A DNA stretch of 64,000 nucleotides from Romboutsia sedimentorum. Its GTDB lineage: Bacteria > Bacillota > Clostridia > Peptostreptococcales > Peptostreptococcaceae. Location of the stretch: positions 558,001-622,000 of the forward strand of contig NZ_JASKYM010000001.1 in assembly GCF_030131845.1 (NCBI RefSeq). The letters run 5' to 3'. The position numbers were made by a program, and so were the translations under genes. The number at the start of each line of letters is the position of its first letter. The first letter of the stretch is position 1. The notes under the pieces are model-generated. The model did no database searches and was not told the origin of the DNA. It worked only from the letters and a program-made list of their open reading frames with translations. Shown in pieces: positions 1-9,432 of the stretch.

Positions 1-2
1 AT

Positions 3-71
3 CTTGAAAGAATATCTGACCACTCTGCTAGTATAGCTAAAAGAGTTTTAAAAGTTAATCAAGCACTTTAA
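3..71 (+). CDS. C-terminal tail of a PhoU-domain protein (partial, 5' end outside window)
   Basis: Only the last 22 codons are inside the window, ending with TAA at 69-71. The visible peptide reads LERISDHSASIAKRVLKV, which resembles the ER(I/M)xDHxxxIA helix motif of PhoU domains. Such domains end PhoU itself and the Na+/phosphate cotransporters of the NptA/YjbB type. Which of the two this is cannot be told from the fragment. A hairpin terminator follows six bases after the stop. Confidence 0.5.
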   Translation, partial: LERISDHSASIAKRVLKVNQAL

Positions 72-77
72 TATACA

Positions 78-105
78 AAAAGAGCCTAGGAAACTAGGCT
101 CTTTT
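78..105. terminator. Bidirectional intrinsic terminator between convergent genes
   Basis: A perfect 12-bp stem (AAAAGAGCCTAG, loop GAAA, CTAGGCTCTTTT) has A and T runs at its ends. It can terminate the PhoU-like gene on the plus strand and the SDR gene on the minus strand. Confidence 0.9.
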
Positions 106-107
106 AA

Positions 108-827
108 TTAATCTTCTTGCTTAGTCTTTGCTATAACTATTTCTCTTATACAAACATCTTGTGGTTGATTATATGCAAAGTCTATACAACTAGCTATTTG
201 TTGTGGGTCTAATCCACTTTCAATACTTTTTTTCCACTCATTATAATTAGATTTTATGTTTTCATCACTTGTATGAGATAATAGTGGTGTTTCTACTACT
301 CCAGGAGCTATAGTTATGACTCTAACATTGCTACTTGCTACTTCTTTTCTTATATTTTCAGTTATTGCATGAACTGCAAATTTTGTACCACAATATACTG
401 CATGATTGTCAAAAGTTTTTCTTCCAGCTATAGAACTTATATTTATTATAGTTCCTTCATTTCTACTTACCATATCTTTTAAAACGATGTTAGTTCCTGT
501 TAATATTCCTTTTATATTAACATCTATCATATCATTCCATTCATTAAAGCTTTGTTCTTTTGGGTCACCTAATAACATTATTCCTGCACAATTTATTAAA
601 CAATCAACCTTACCAAATTTAGATTCAGCTTCTTTTATAGCTTCTTGCATCTTTTCTAAATCTGTAACATCAACTGATTTACATAATGAATTTTGAAGTT
701 CTAATTCTTCCATTTTATCTAATCTTCTAGATAATAATAATACAGGATGATTATTTTTAGAAAACTGTTTTGCTATTGTTTTTCCTATTCCTGAACTTGC
801 TCCTGTTATAACTACTAATTTTTTCAT
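108..827 (-). CDS. Short-chain dehydrogenase/reductase (SDR family)
   Basis: This 239-residue protein is a classical SDR of the usual length. The NAD(P)-binding TGASSGIG motif is at residues 8-15, the structural NCAG motif near 79-82, the catalytic Ser at about 132 and YxxxK at 145-149. It should reduce or oxidise a small carbonyl or alcohol substrate in the cytoplasm, but the substrate is not deducible. The start is supported by a GGAGGG ribosome site. The gene is divergent from an HxlR-type regulator, the usual context for an SDR induced by electrophiles or oxidants, so control by that neighbour is likely (inference). The Arg-Arg at 34-35 after the second strand hints at NADPH preference. 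Confidence 0.9.
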   Translation of the reverse strand: MKKLVVITGASSGIGKTIAKQFSKNNHPVLLLSRRLDKMEELELQNSLCKSVDVTDLEKMQEAIKEAESKFGKVDCLINCAGIMLLGDPKEQSFNEWNDMIDVNIKGILTGTNIVLKDMVSRNEGTIINISSIAGRKTFDNHAVYCGTKFAVHAITENIRKEVASSNVRVITIAPGVVETPLLSHTSDENIKSNYNEWKKSIESGLDPQQIASCIDFAYNQPQDVCIREIVIAKTKQED

Positions 828-904
828 AATTACCCTCCATTTATTAAAATGATTTTTATGGTATAATTATATCTAAACTAATGTTTTATTTTAAGTACGC
901 ACAT

Positions 905-943
905 AATAGTTACATAGTGAAATGAAAGTAACTATTGTATAAT
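905..943. promoter_or_regulatory. Candidate operator (inverted repeat) and -10 box in the SDR/hxlR divergon
   Basis: The inverted repeat AATAGTTAC (905-913) / GTAACTATT (928-936) is separated by 14 bases and lies just upstream of a consensus TATAAT (938-943) reading into the regulator gene. Placement and symmetry fit a binding site for a dimeric winged-helix HxlR protein. Operator function is inferred. Confidence 0.5.
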
Positions 944-979
944 TTCAGTAGTTTTAATTTAGCTTTATGGAGGAATTTT

Positions 980-1327
980 ATGAAAAAATGTAGTTTGACT
1001 TGTGAAATGGAAATTACTTTAAATGTTATAGGTGGCAAATGGAAGCCACTTATACTTTATTTTTTAATAGAAAATGGAACTAAAAGATTTGGAGAAATAA
1101 AATCTTTTATAAATCATACATCACACAAAACTTTAACTAATCAACTAAGAGAATTAGAACAAGATAATCTTATATCTAGAACTGTATATCCAACTGTACC
1201 CCCTAAAGTTGAATACAGTATGACACAAAAGGGTATGAGCTTATATCCTATATTAGAAGCTATGTGTGAGTGGGGAGAAAACAATCTTGATGATAAGTAT
1301 GAACTTATAAACCCTCAATGCGTATAG
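980..1327 (+). CDS. HxlR-family winged-helix transcriptional regulator
   Basis: The 115-residue protein carries the HxlR signature: a Cys near the N-terminus (CSLTCEME), then [18 protein letters not shown], and the recognition-helix region [13 protein letters not shown]. Members sense aldehydes, quinones or disulphide stress, often through that N-terminal Cys (known for YodB/HypR-type members). The upstream in-frame start at 935 is rejected because the ATG at 980 has a GGAGG site seven bases ahead and begins exactly where the family usually begins. It probably controls the divergent SDR gene and itself. Confidence 0.9.
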   Translation: MKKCSLTCEMEITLNVIGGKWKPLILYFLIENGTKRFGEIKSFINHTSHKTLTNQLRELEQDNLISRTVYPTVPPKVEYSMTQKGMSLYPILEAMCEWGENNLDDKYELINPQCV

Positions 1328-1345
1328 TTAGTATTGTCTAAACAC

Positions 1346-1395
1346 AAAAGGAAGTATTTCACAATGATTAATTTCATTTTAAAATACTTCCTTTT
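1346..1395. terminator. Bidirectional terminator after hxlR and orr
   Basis: Arms AAAAGGAAGTATTT (1346-1359) and AAATACTTCCTTTT (1382-1395) are perfectly complementary, with a 22-base loop and terminal A/T runs. It serves both the regulator (plus) and the ornithine operon (minus, orr stop at 1403). Confidence 0.85.
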
Positions 1396-1402
1396 TTTAA
1401 TT

Positions 1403-2497
1403 TTAATAAGCCTCTTGTTTTTGTGTAAACTCACTATAAACTAATTCTTTATGCACATACTTACTAGTGCAAGACGTTAATAATCCCCCGTACTCTACTA
1501 AAAACTCTACCTTATCCCCAACTTCATAGGACTGTTTACAATCACTTACATTAAGTATCATATGATCAGAACTTGCACCTAATATCTCAATATCACTATC
1601 TATTGGCACTATCCCTTCAATATCTATATCTTGTTTACCAATTGCTACTATTGCTCTTTTTAAAATACCTTTATCTTCATACTTAGGTACATTACCAAAT
1701 GCATCCATTCCTATTTCACCAATTGGTAATGATGGTTTTTCTTTTATTTCTACAACTTCACAAATCATCTTGAATGTATCTTGATAAGTATTTTCTATAA
1801 CTTTACCATAAGCGGTTTCACGACCGAGGATTACTGCCTCTCCTAATCTTAGATTAGTTATACCTTTTGGCATTTTGAGATTTTGCAATAAATCTATAGA
1901 ACTAGAATTACCACCTGATACAAATTCTAAAGTTATATTGTATTTATTTTCAATTGCTTTAGCTAAACTTGCTAATCTACCTAAGTTTTTCTCTGAAGGT
2001 ATTATAGCTCCATAGCAAGTTAGGTTAGTTGCTATTCCAAATAATTTTATATTTTCTAGTTTTAAAACTTCTTCTACTGCACTAAATAGTTCTTCTTCTT
2101 TAAAATAACCTTCTCTTAAATCACCTAAATCAAACATTAAAACTATTTTGTGAACCTTGTTTTGTTTTTTGCTTTCTTCATTTAATTTATATATAGTTTT
2201 AAGTTCTGAATTAAAACTAACATCTACATATTTTACTACATCAGCTATTTCACTAAGCATCGGTATTCTAAGTAAAACTTTAGGTATATTTATATTTTGT
2301 AAATTTTTTATATTTTCAACTCTAGAGTCAGCTAAATAATCTACTTTATCACCACTTATTTTCTCAACTACCTCTGGTATTGCACAATATGATTTAGTTA
2401 CCATTATCATATCTATATTATGAGATTTACATATCTGACTAAGTGTATCTACATTGTGCTTTAATTTAGAAATATTTATTTCTAACCTTGGATACAT
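1403..2497 (-). CDS. orr: Ornithine racemase (PLP-dependent)
   Basis: This 364-residue protein has the alanine-racemase-type N-terminal PLP barrel, with the PLP lysine in VTKSY at about residue 35. It is the last gene of the ornithine cluster. It converts L-ornithine to D-ornithine, the substrate of the B12-dependent aminomutase OraSE encoded just upstream. The assignment rests on fold plus context; related proteins in Clostridium sticklandii and Clostridioides difficile sit in the same position. Its ATG overlaps the end of the reactivase gene by 16 bases and has an AAGGAGG site, so it is translationally coupled. The terminator at 1346-1395 closes the operon. Confidence 0.92.
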   Translation of the reverse strand: MYPRLEINISKLKHNVDTLSQICKSHNIDMIMVTKSYCAIPEVVEKISGDKVDYLADSRVENIKNLQNINIPKVLLRIPMLSEIADVVKYVDVSFNSELKTIYKLNEESKKQNKVHKIVLMFDLGDLREGYFKEEELFSAVEEVLKLENIKLFGIATNLTCYGAIIPSEKNLGRLASLAKAIENKYNITLEFVSGGNSSSIDLLQNLKMPKGITNLRLGEAVILGRETAYGKVIENTYQDTFKMICEVVEIKEKPSLPIGEIGMDAFGNVPKYEDKGILKRAIVAIGKQDIDIEGIVPIDSDIEILGASSDHMILNVSDCKQSYEVGDKVEFLVEYGGLLTSCTSKYVHKELVYSEFTQKQEAY

Positions 2498-3873
2498 TTA
2501 ACATCCTCCTTGAGATTTAAACTTTTCAACATAAGTTTTAGAGATGCCTCTTCATATTTTTTAGATAAAACCCCTAAGGATGCCATTATATAATCATTAT
2601 CTACTAATATTTCTGCTTTTGCTTTTGGAAATAGTACTTCATTATTTCTGTTGTACTCACAAATATACTTCATTATTTCAACTCGTTGAGGTAAACGTGT
2701 AAGTGCTCCACCCGTTCCAACTATATACTTTACTTCAGTTAAATCTTTTCCTTCTGCTATCTTACTTTTACCGCTTGCTCCATATACATTTCTTATTATT
2801 CCAGCATGCCTTTTTGTAGCTCGGATTACAGCTTCTTTAGTTAATCGCTCTACAAATTTCATCTGGTCTGAAGTTTTTGGAATAGGTAAATAGTTATTCA
2901 TAATTTCTTCTATATCAATACCATCTAAATCTTTTTGTAATTCTTCTTTTCCTATTAGATTAACTATATTTTTCATATTTACATAAACACCTAAATCGCC
3001 TTCTACACTTCTTTTAGCAACTGGTTCTGGATTTACTAATATTCTACTAACACCTTCGCTACCTTCAGTTACAGAATGAAGGTCAGTTGTAGCGCCTCCT
3101 ACATCTATAACAATCAAGTCTCCAATATGGCTTTTTAAAAGCTTTGCAGATTCCATTACAGCGCCTGGGGTTGGCGTTATATGCTCGTTAACTAATTCTT
3201 TAACATGTTCCATTCCTGGAGCGTTTGTTATATGTTCTTCAAATACATTTTGTATTACTTGTCTTGTTGGTTCTATATTTAATAAATCTATTTTAGGATA
3301 TACATTATCAACTATATAAAGTTTATAATTTGTTTCTTCAAATATTAATTTAATTTCTTCTTTATTTTCAATATTTCCTGCATATATTACAGGAACTCCA
3401 AGATTAAGTCCTGCAATAAGTTCCGCATTATAAAGAGCAGTGTCTCGCTCTCCATAATCTACTCCCCCTGCTATTAATATAATGTTTGGTTTTATTTCTT
3501 TTATTTCTTTTATATCAGTTCTTCTTATTTTCCCTGCTGTTACCTTATGAATTACGGCTCCTGCTCCTAATGCTGCTTCTTTAGCTGCTTTGGCAGTCAT
3601 ATCATAAACTAAACCATGAACTGTCATTTTAAGCCCACCAGCTGCACTAGATGTAGCAAACATATCTTCATATTCTATACTTTCTACGCCTAAGCTTTTA
3701 GATAAGTCTTTTATTGCTCCGTTAAGCCCGTTTCTCACATCTCCGCCTTCAAATACAGTTGTTGGTGCTTGCCCTTGCCCAATAAACTCTGGATTATCTG
3801 TATGTATGCCTGAGAAGGCATTTACAACTGTTGTTGTAGAGCCTATCTCAGCAACTAATACATCTATTTTCAT
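2482..3873 (-). CDS. MutL/GlmL-like ASKHA ATPase, probable reactivase of ornithine aminomutase
   Basis: The 463-residue protein belongs to the family annotated MutL or GlmL next to B12-dependent carbon-skeleton and amino mutases. The N-terminal phosphate loop AEIGSTTT is at about residues 8-15, a second ATP-site element IDVGGATTDLHSV is near the middle (about 254-266), and VGTGGALTRL comes later. This is the actin/Hsp70-like ATPase pattern. Such proteins are thought to exchange damaged cobalamin on the mutase, so the likely client is OraSE. It is encoded between oraE and orr with overlapping ends (start within the oraE stop). It is not the DNA-repair MutL. Confidence 0.85.
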   Translation of the reverse strand: MKIDVLVAEIGSTTTVVNAFSGIHTDNPEFIGQGQAPTTVFEGGDVRNGLNGAIKDLSKSLGVESIEYEDMFATSSAAGGLKMTVHGLVYDMTAKAAKEAALGAGAVIHKVTAGKIRRTDIKEIKEIKPNIILIAGGVDYGERDTALYNAELIAGLNLGVPVIYAGNIENKEEIKLIFEETNYKLYIVDNVYPKIDLLNIEPTRQVIQNVFEEHITNAPGMEHVKELVNEHITPTPGAVMESAKLLKSHIGDLIVIDVGGATTDLHSVTEGSEGVSRILVNPEPVAKRSVEGDLGVYVNMKNIVNLIGKEELQKDLDGIDIEEIMNNYLPIPKTSDQMKFVERLTKEAVIRATKRHAGIIRNVYGASGKSKIAEGKDLTEVKYIVGTGGALTRLPQRVEIMKYICEYNRNNEVLFPKAKAEILVDNDYIMASLGVLSKKYEEASLKLMLKSLNLKEDVKCIQG

Positions 3874-6077
3874 TATTTACTTTCTAACTCTCTTCTTTTT
3901 TCAACTAAGAAAGTGGCAACGTTTACCCCTCTGTCACTTCTACCAAATCCAGCATCCATTCCATTTTCAACTGCTATCTCAGGCGTAACTTGTGTTCCTC
4001 CAGCGGCTAATATAACTTTATCTCTTATTCCTTTTTCTATACAATATTCATGCATTTTTTTCATGTTTTTATAATGTATATCATCATGACTTATTATAGT
4101 TGAAGCAAGTATTGCATCTGCATTTAATTCTATTGCTGCATTTACTAATTTTTCAACTGGTACTGAAGTTCCAAGGTAATGACACTCTATGCCATATTTT
4201 TCTATACCACCATGTTTTATATCTATTACTTCTCTAAGCCCAACAGAGTGCTCATCTTCGCCTACTGTTGCACAAACTATTTTTAATGGTTTAGCTTCTA
4301 TTTCAGCTCTTATTTCATCATCTGTCATAATCTTTTGTTCCTCTGGTATTACTAAATCATTTATATCTATACTAAATCCAACTTTTCCTTTTATCTCTAT
4401 TCTAGTACCTTCAGCACTGTGCATTACTTCTCTACTTATTACTTCTGGATCTTCTAAGTTCATTTTTTTAGCAAATTCAAGCGCTGCAAACTCTGCAGTT
4501 CTTTTGTCTGTTGGCAACATCATAGTAAGCATAACTGTTCCATCAGCACACCATTCCATTTCAGGTTTTATCTTTGTAGAATTTCTAAATTCTTCATTTT
4601 CTTTAAGTCTTACATTTACGTTATCCATATCATCTAATTCATCTATATATATTATTTTATCTGGATTTTCAAATGTACATCCATCTATTAATTTAGAAGG
4701 ATCCATTGCACAAGTTCCATCATATTGAGCTACATTGTTGTATCCAAAGTGAGCAGTTACTGGAGCTAAATAATCTTCATCTCTTTCATAAACACTTCCT
4801 GCTCCTACACCTTCTTTAATTTTTCTACTTATTCCATCACCATTTCTCTCTGGATAGTTTCCTGAGTCAACAAAGAACCCTTGTTCAACTGCTTCAAAAT
4901 ATCCACCAACTTCTAACATTTCCTCCATATATAATACTGCTCTTTCTTTTAATTCTCTACTTTGTTCTCTTAAAGCACCAGTTTGCTTAAGTTCTATCAT
5001 ATCCATTAAGCCGTCCATACCAACTAGCGCTTGTTTAGCAGTGTCACAAGCTTCTATGTTATACATATGCCAAGGAACGTTTCTTCCTTCATCTGGAGTT
5101 ATTGTAGACTGTATATCAGCTCTTGTTAAAACGGATGTTAATAAGTTAAGAACATGAGTAACTGTTGCTTCTCTAGTTGATGAATCCATATACTTAGTAT
5201 TCATTTGAGCTCTCATCTTGTAATCAGAGAATAATTCTCTTAGTGCTACTGCATAAGGTAAATCTAGAGTTAAACATGGAGCTGGTGGTGCAGTTGGAGG
5301 TACTGTTGATAAGCATATGTTATCACTTTTAATACCTACTTTTTCAGAAAATACTGAGTTTAAGGCATGTTGTACCATTAACTCTGGCATAACCTTCCAA
5401 GCTTCTCTTGCAGTTGCATTAGCATTATGAGCTCCATCTATTTGAGCCATATTAGCAAAAGCCATTATATTTTTAGCTTCACAAGCGTCAACAAATGATC
5501 TTATCATATTTATATTTCTATAAAGTACGTTATATTGTGGATCTTGATGAGCTCCATTTATTCCTTCTTCAGCAAACATTACAGCAACTTCAGGTCCTGC
5601 AACCCCACTTACATAAGAATGGTAATTTATTGGTCTCCCCACTTCTTCTTCTATAAAATCAAGAGCTTTTCTTTGTGCTCTTACTTGTTTTCTAGTTATT
5701 GGAACTCCACCTATACCTTGTGGTGTACCTTCTATAAGTCCATCAAAGTGAGATTGACCAGCTGTTCTTATAACCATTATATGATCTGCTCCATGATGAG
5801 CTGCCATTCTCATTCTTCTTATATCATCTTCAAATCTTCCAGAAGCTATTTCAGTAGTTATAACCGCTTTAGGTTGTGGGTCTATATTATTAAAATATTT
5901 TGCTGATGGAAGTGCTACACTCTCAGTTAAAGGAGCTGAACAATCTTTGTATTTAAAAGGTCCCATTACTAAATCTTTATCATTTTCTCTCCAAGTCCAG
6001 CCTTTTCTCTTTGGTCTGTAATTTTCTAAATCCTTAAGTATATATTCTATATCTAATTTTTTATTTTCTTTTAGCAT
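3873..6077 (-). CDS. oraE: D-ornithine 4,5-aminomutase, large (E) subunit
   Basis: This 734-residue subunit binds adenosylcobalamin and PLP and moves the terminal amino group of D-ornithine to C4, giving 2,4-diaminopentanoate. An N-terminal TIM-barrel region precedes the C-terminal Rossmann B12 domain, which contains the DxHxxG motif as DEHSVG (D608, H610). Eleven residues on is K621, at the spacing of the PLP lysine described for the C. sticklandii enzyme (His618 and Lys629 there, from memory). The start overlaps the oraS end by seven bases and has an AAGGAGG site inside oraS, giving coupled 1:1 synthesis. No B12 riboswitch is visible in front of it. Confidence 0.95.
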   Translation of the reverse strand: MLKENKKLDIEYILKDLENYRPKRKGWTWRENDKDLVMGPFKYKDCSAPLTESVALPSAKYFNNIDPQPKAVITTEIASGRFEDDIRRMRMAAHHGADHIMVIRTAGQSHFDGLIEGTPQGIGGVPITRKQVRAQRKALDFIEEEVGRPINYHSYVSGVAGPEVAVMFAEEGINGAHQDPQYNVLYRNINMIRSFVDACEAKNIMAFANMAQIDGAHNANATAREAWKVMPELMVQHALNSVFSEKVGIKSDNICLSTVPPTAPPAPCLTLDLPYAVALRELFSDYKMRAQMNTKYMDSSTREATVTHVLNLLTSVLTRADIQSTITPDEGRNVPWHMYNIEACDTAKQALVGMDGLMDMIELKQTGALREQSRELKERAVLYMEEMLEVGGYFEAVEQGFFVDSGNYPERNGDGISRKIKEGVGAGSVYERDEDYLAPVTAHFGYNNVAQYDGTCAMDPSKLIDGCTFENPDKIIYIDELDDMDNVNVRLKENEEFRNSTKIKPEMEWCADGTVMLTMMLPTDKRTAEFAALEFAKKMNLEDPEVISREVMHSAEGTRIEIKGKVGFSIDINDLVIPEEQKIMTDDEIRAEIEAKPLKIVCATVGEDEHSVGLREVIDIKHGGIEKYGIECHYLGTSVPVEKLVNAAIELNADAILASTIISHDDIHYKNMKKMHEYCIEKGIRDKVILAAGGTQVTPEIAVENGMDAGFGRSDRGVNVATFLVEKRRELESK

Positions 6078-6445
6078 GATGCACCCTCCTTAGCAAATAA
6101 ATTAACTACTTCATCCCAACATTTTCCATTCACTAACATTAAACCAGCTTCACGCACATCTATATTTTTGCTTTTAGATAACTTATAAACAACATGGCCT
6201 GCACCTTTACTTATAAGATTGTTTTCCATAACTCCAGTTAATATTTCTTTAGCTTCAAGAGATGAAAATCCCATTCTTAAAAGAACTGATCTTTCTATTG
6301 ATGGAGTAGTATTTTTCTTTCCTAATTCCAACATCGGGTCAATTAGTTCTCCCGCTAACGCCCAAAATCTTGCTTTTAATTCTTCGTCACTCAAATTTGC
6401 TAAATGAGCTCTTCTATCTTGAAAATCATCTAATCTCTTTTTCAT
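6071..6445 (-). CDS. oraS: D-ornithine 4,5-aminomutase, small (S) subunit
   Basis: The 124-residue small subunit has the typical length and sits directly upstream of oraE with overlapping ends. It stabilises the OraE TIM-barrel core and has no cofactor of its own. Recognisable family features are the N-terminal RRAHLANLSDEELKARFW stretch and the alpha-helical body ending MLVNGKCWDEVV. Function follows from family and context. Confidence 0.93.
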   Translation of the reverse strand: MKKRLDDFQDRRAHLANLSDEELKARFWALAGELIDPMLELGKKNTTPSIERSVLLRMGFSSLEAKEILTGVMENNLISKGAGHVVYKLSKSKNIDVREAGLMLVNGKCWDEVVNLFAKEGASC

Positions 6446-6496
6446 GCTAATCCCCCTATTTATACTTTTTTATTTAGGTTTACTTATTATAAATAT

Positions 6497-7921
6497 TTAA
6501 CAAGACTTTATTGAAAGTATTTCCTCTGCTATATTTTTTACAAATTCTTCACTGCATTTGGCATCTTTAGCTAAGAATTTTATATCTTTTTCACTTAAAG
6601 AAGAAATATTGTTGTTTTCTATAGCATTTTTTATATAAGATTTTCTTATTTTTTCCATGTTTATATCATTAATTTTCATCAAATTTGGATGAGATGGTAA
6701 TATTAAATTTACACCACAAATTTCATCTTGTGGATTTCCAAATTTAATTTCTACTCCATTCTCACGAGCAAATGTAAGTTGTGGATTTATATGTTTTCCA
6801 GCACCTGTATACTCTGTTTCTTGAACTAATACAACTTGGTCTTCATCTAACTCTTGTGCTAAACTAAATGCAGCCGTTAAAGAAGTATTTCCAGCTGGAC
6901 CTCTCTCTAACCCTTCAAGTTGAGCAAGAAGTTCTGTCATATAAAAAACTTCACCTTGATTTACAGTTACATATCTATCCATATATCTAAGTGGTCTTGC
7001 TGCAGATCTTGGTACATCTGATCGGTCTGGCCAAGTAGTAAATGGTATTCCAAATCCGGTATGACCTGTAGTAAATGATTTCTTATTAAAATGATTGTCA
7101 CTTGCCATATGTAGTCCTTTTAAATTTACACTCGCACTAACTATCTTAGTATCACTTGCACCAGCTTTTATAAGCCCCCTAGCTGTTCCTGTTAAGTTTC
7201 CACCACCTGCATTAGTGCAAACTACTATATCTGGGTCTTTTCCTAATCTTTCTCTGCACTGCATAGCTATTTCATAACCTAGAGTTTCAACTCCTGCTAT
7301 TCCAAATGGAGAATATAGTGATGCATTAAAATATCCAGTTTCTTCTAGCATTAATAAAAATGTATAAAATAACTCTGGTCCTACTGTTAATTGAACAACT
7401 TCTGCACCATAAGCTTCACATTTTCTTGCTTTTTCTATTATCTCAGGTTGACCAATGCCTCTGCTATCATAACACTCTTGAACTATTATACATTTAAGAC
7501 CTTGCATAGCAGCTTGTGATGCTACTGCTGCCCCGTAGTTTCCACTAGTTGCTGCTATTACTCCTTTATATCCCATTTTTTTAGCATGATATACAGCAGT
7601 TGCAGCACGTCTTGCTTTAAAACTACCAGATGCATTTGCTGCTTCATCCTTTATAAATATTCTTGCTCCTTTTCCTTTTGGTGCAACTTTTCTAGCTAAT
7701 GCAGTTATATTTTTAAGTTCTATTATAGGTGTATTACCTACTGCAAAATTTGATTGAATCTTTTCTATTTCGTCTAAAGAGTATCCCGTTTCTCTCATCA
7801 TTTTTTCATATTCAAAAGATACTCCATCATTTTCAAAAAGTGAATAATCTATTCCTATAGCGTTTTTCATTATTTCATTTTTTCTATTCATTACAGCTTG
7901 GTAGCTATTGTCCTTAATCAT
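6497..7921 (-). CDS. ortB: 2-amino-4-ketopentanoate thiolase, beta subunit (PLP)
   Basis: This 474-residue protein has a tryptophan-synthase-beta/threonine-synthase type PLP fold, with the Schiff-base lysine in SGSFKARRA at K102 and the phosphate-binding loop CTNAGGGNLTGTARG. With OrtA it cleaves 2-amino-4-ketopentanoate with CoA to acetyl-CoA and D-alanine, the last step of the oxidative ornithine branch. Its start overlaps the ortA stop by eight bases. A 51-base gap separates it from oraS, with no obvious extra promoter. Confidence 0.93.
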   Translation of the reverse strand: MIKDNSYQAVMNRKNEIMKNAIGIDYSLFENDGVSFEYEKMMRETGYSLDEIEKIQSNFAVGNTPIIELKNITALARKVAPKGKGARIFIKDEAANASGSFKARRAATAVYHAKKMGYKGVIAATSGNYGAAVASQAAMQGLKCIIVQECYDSRGIGQPEIIEKARKCEAYGAEVVQLTVGPELFYTFLLMLEETGYFNASLYSPFGIAGVETLGYEIAMQCRERLGKDPDIVVCTNAGGGNLTGTARGLIKAGASDTKIVSASVNLKGLHMASDNHFNKKSFTTGHTGFGIPFTTWPDRSDVPRSAARPLRYMDRYVTVNQGEVFYMTELLAQLEGLERGPAGNTSLTAAFSLAQELDEDQVVLVQETEYTGAGKHINPQLTFARENGVEIKFGNPQDEICGVNLILPSHPNLMKINDINMEKIRKSYIKNAIENNNISSLSEKDIKFLAKDAKCSEEFVKNIAEEILSIKSC

Positions 7922-8231
7922 TTAATTCACCCCCAAATAGAATATCTCTTGCTTGAAGTCCTATTTGAAGTAACTCTGGTATACATTTACCATAATCATG
8001 AGTATAGTAAGGATTTACGTTTACTAAATTTCCTTCTACACATCTTCCTGTAATAGTTTTTACTTTAACTAAATCAGAAATATTTGCATCTCTATCTATA
8101 AATCCCTTAACCCATGTTTCTAGAGGATGTAACTTTGTATCCTCCGGAACCTGAGGTGCCCTTTGGCTTGAGTCAAGCACAGTATTATGGATTATCACCC
8201 AATCTCCACGTCTAGCATCCATTCTAATCAA
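7914..8231 (-). CDS. ortA: 2-amino-4-ketopentanoate thiolase, alpha subunit
   Basis: The 105-residue partner of OrtB has the usual length and position. Visible family features are the N-terminal GDWVIIHNTVLDSSQRAPQVP and the central GRCVEGNLVNVNPYYTHDYG stretch. The small subunit is required for thiolase activity in the characterised C. sticklandii enzyme. The 96-bp gap to ord holds a pair of overlapping 9-bp inverted repeats (around 8244-8255 and 8290-8304). These could form a weak mRNA hairpin, possibly tuning ord against the downstream genes (inference). Confidence 0.93.
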   Translation of the reverse strand: MIRMDARRGDWVIIHNTVLDSSQRAPQVPEDTKLHPLETWVKGFIDRDANISDLVKVKTITGRCVEGNLVNVNPYYTHDYGKCIPELLQIGLQARDILFGGELND

Positions 8232-8327
8232 TCTCCTTTATATTAATTAAGCTAACTAAGACTTTAATTTTACCTATTTTTCATAAATTGCTTAATTAGC
8301 TTAAACTTTTGATTATATTTTTATTTT

Positions 8328-9392
8328 TTAAGCTTTTGCACTTTCTTTTAATAAAACTAACTCACGAACATCCCCCATCATAGCTCTAGGAACTGGTATA
8401 TCAAGCATAGTCTTAAGCCCTGGAATTGCATTTATAACATGAGGTATAGAGTTTACACACATTGCTATAGTTCCTATTCCACCTGGTATTTCTGGAGTTA
8501 TTTGTAAATCTATATTTGGTACTCCTTTTATACTTACATAATCTCCTGTTGATAAACCTTCTAATTGAGGTAGTATTTGTTGTGGATGTTCCATTTCTAT
8601 TTTCATAACTCCATCAACATACCCATATCCACATTGCTTGCATCCTGCTACATTTCCAGCTTGGACCTCTGCATACTCACTTTTTCTATATACATTACTC
8701 ATTATTGGTTCTCTAGTTTGGTCTATTTTTTCTAAATTCCATCCTATACCTTCAGTTATCATATTTATAGATTCTGGGAATCCTACATGACCTGCTATTG
8801 ATCCATTTTCTACACCCTTTTTAAATGCTTCTTTAGTAGCACCAACACCTTGTTCTACCATAACTGCTGTTCCAAATGGTGATAGATCGTTAACTCTAGC
8901 TGCTTTTATGTAATCTACTTCTTCACAAGTTCCACTTAATGCAAGTATTAATAAATCAAGTACAAATCCTGGATTTATACCTGTCCCTAAAACTGACACC
9001 CCATTTGCTTTAGCTATTTCATCTAATTTTTTAGCTAATTTTGGTTCTTGAGCTTTTGGATATGCCATCTCTTCTGCTGTTGATATAACATTTATTTTCT
9101 TTTCTAATATAAGCTTTATTTTATCAAATGCACCTTTTGTAAAAGAGTCTGTAGCTAACAAAACAACATCTGCACATTCATCAGTAAATACTACATCTGC
9201 ATCAGATTTTATTATAACTTCACGTCTTTCTTCTTTTTCACATCCTAATACATCATAAATACTTTTGTTTACTCTATCTGGATGCATATCACATACTCCA
9301 ACTATTTCTATTCCTTTTTTCTTAAGAAGCATTTTAGCCATTCCACTTCCCATAGCTCCAAATCCCCAAATACCAACTCTAACATTTCTCAT
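8328..9392 (-). CDS. ord: 2,4-diaminopentanoate dehydrogenase
   Basis: This 354-residue NAD(P)-dependent enzyme oxidatively deaminates 2,4-diaminopentanoate to 2-amino-4-ketopentanoate. The Rossmann GxGxxG appears as GFGAMG near residue 10, and the dihydrodipicolinate-reductase-like catalytic domain contains GTGINPGFVLDLL. It is the first gene of the ornithine operon, with an AAGGGGG ribosome site. The sigma-54 promoter lies 41 bases upstream of its ATG. Confidence 0.94.
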   Translation of the reverse strand: MRNVRVGIWGFGAMGSGMAKMLLKKKGIEIVGVCDMHPDRVNKSIYDVLGCEKEERREVIIKSDADVVFTDECADVVLLATDSFTKGAFDKIKLILEKKINVISTAEEMAYPKAQEPKLAKKLDEIAKANGVSVLGTGINPGFVLDLLILALSGTCEEVDYIKAARVNDLSPFGTAVMVEQGVGATKEAFKKGVENGSIAGHVGFPESINMITEGIGWNLEKIDQTREPIMSNVYRKSEYAEVQAGNVAGCKQCGYGYVDGVMKIEMEHPQQILPQLEGLSTGDYVSIKGVPNIDLQITPEIPGGIGTIAMCVNSIPHVINAIPGLKTMLDIPVPRAMMGDVRELVLLKESAKA

Positions 9393-9432
9393 CTTTAAAT
9401 TCCCCCTTATTATTTTTCCTATCTTTTATTAA

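Noticed and set aside
4189-4728. 179-codon open frame on the plus strand inside oraE
   Set aside because: It is antisense to a well-supported conserved gene, has no ribosome site, and its composition is that of a shadow frame.
3873-6077. Possible B12 riboswitch controlling oraE
   Set aside because: There is no leader: oraS and oraE overlap, and no B12-box-like conserved element was seen in the short gaps of the operon.
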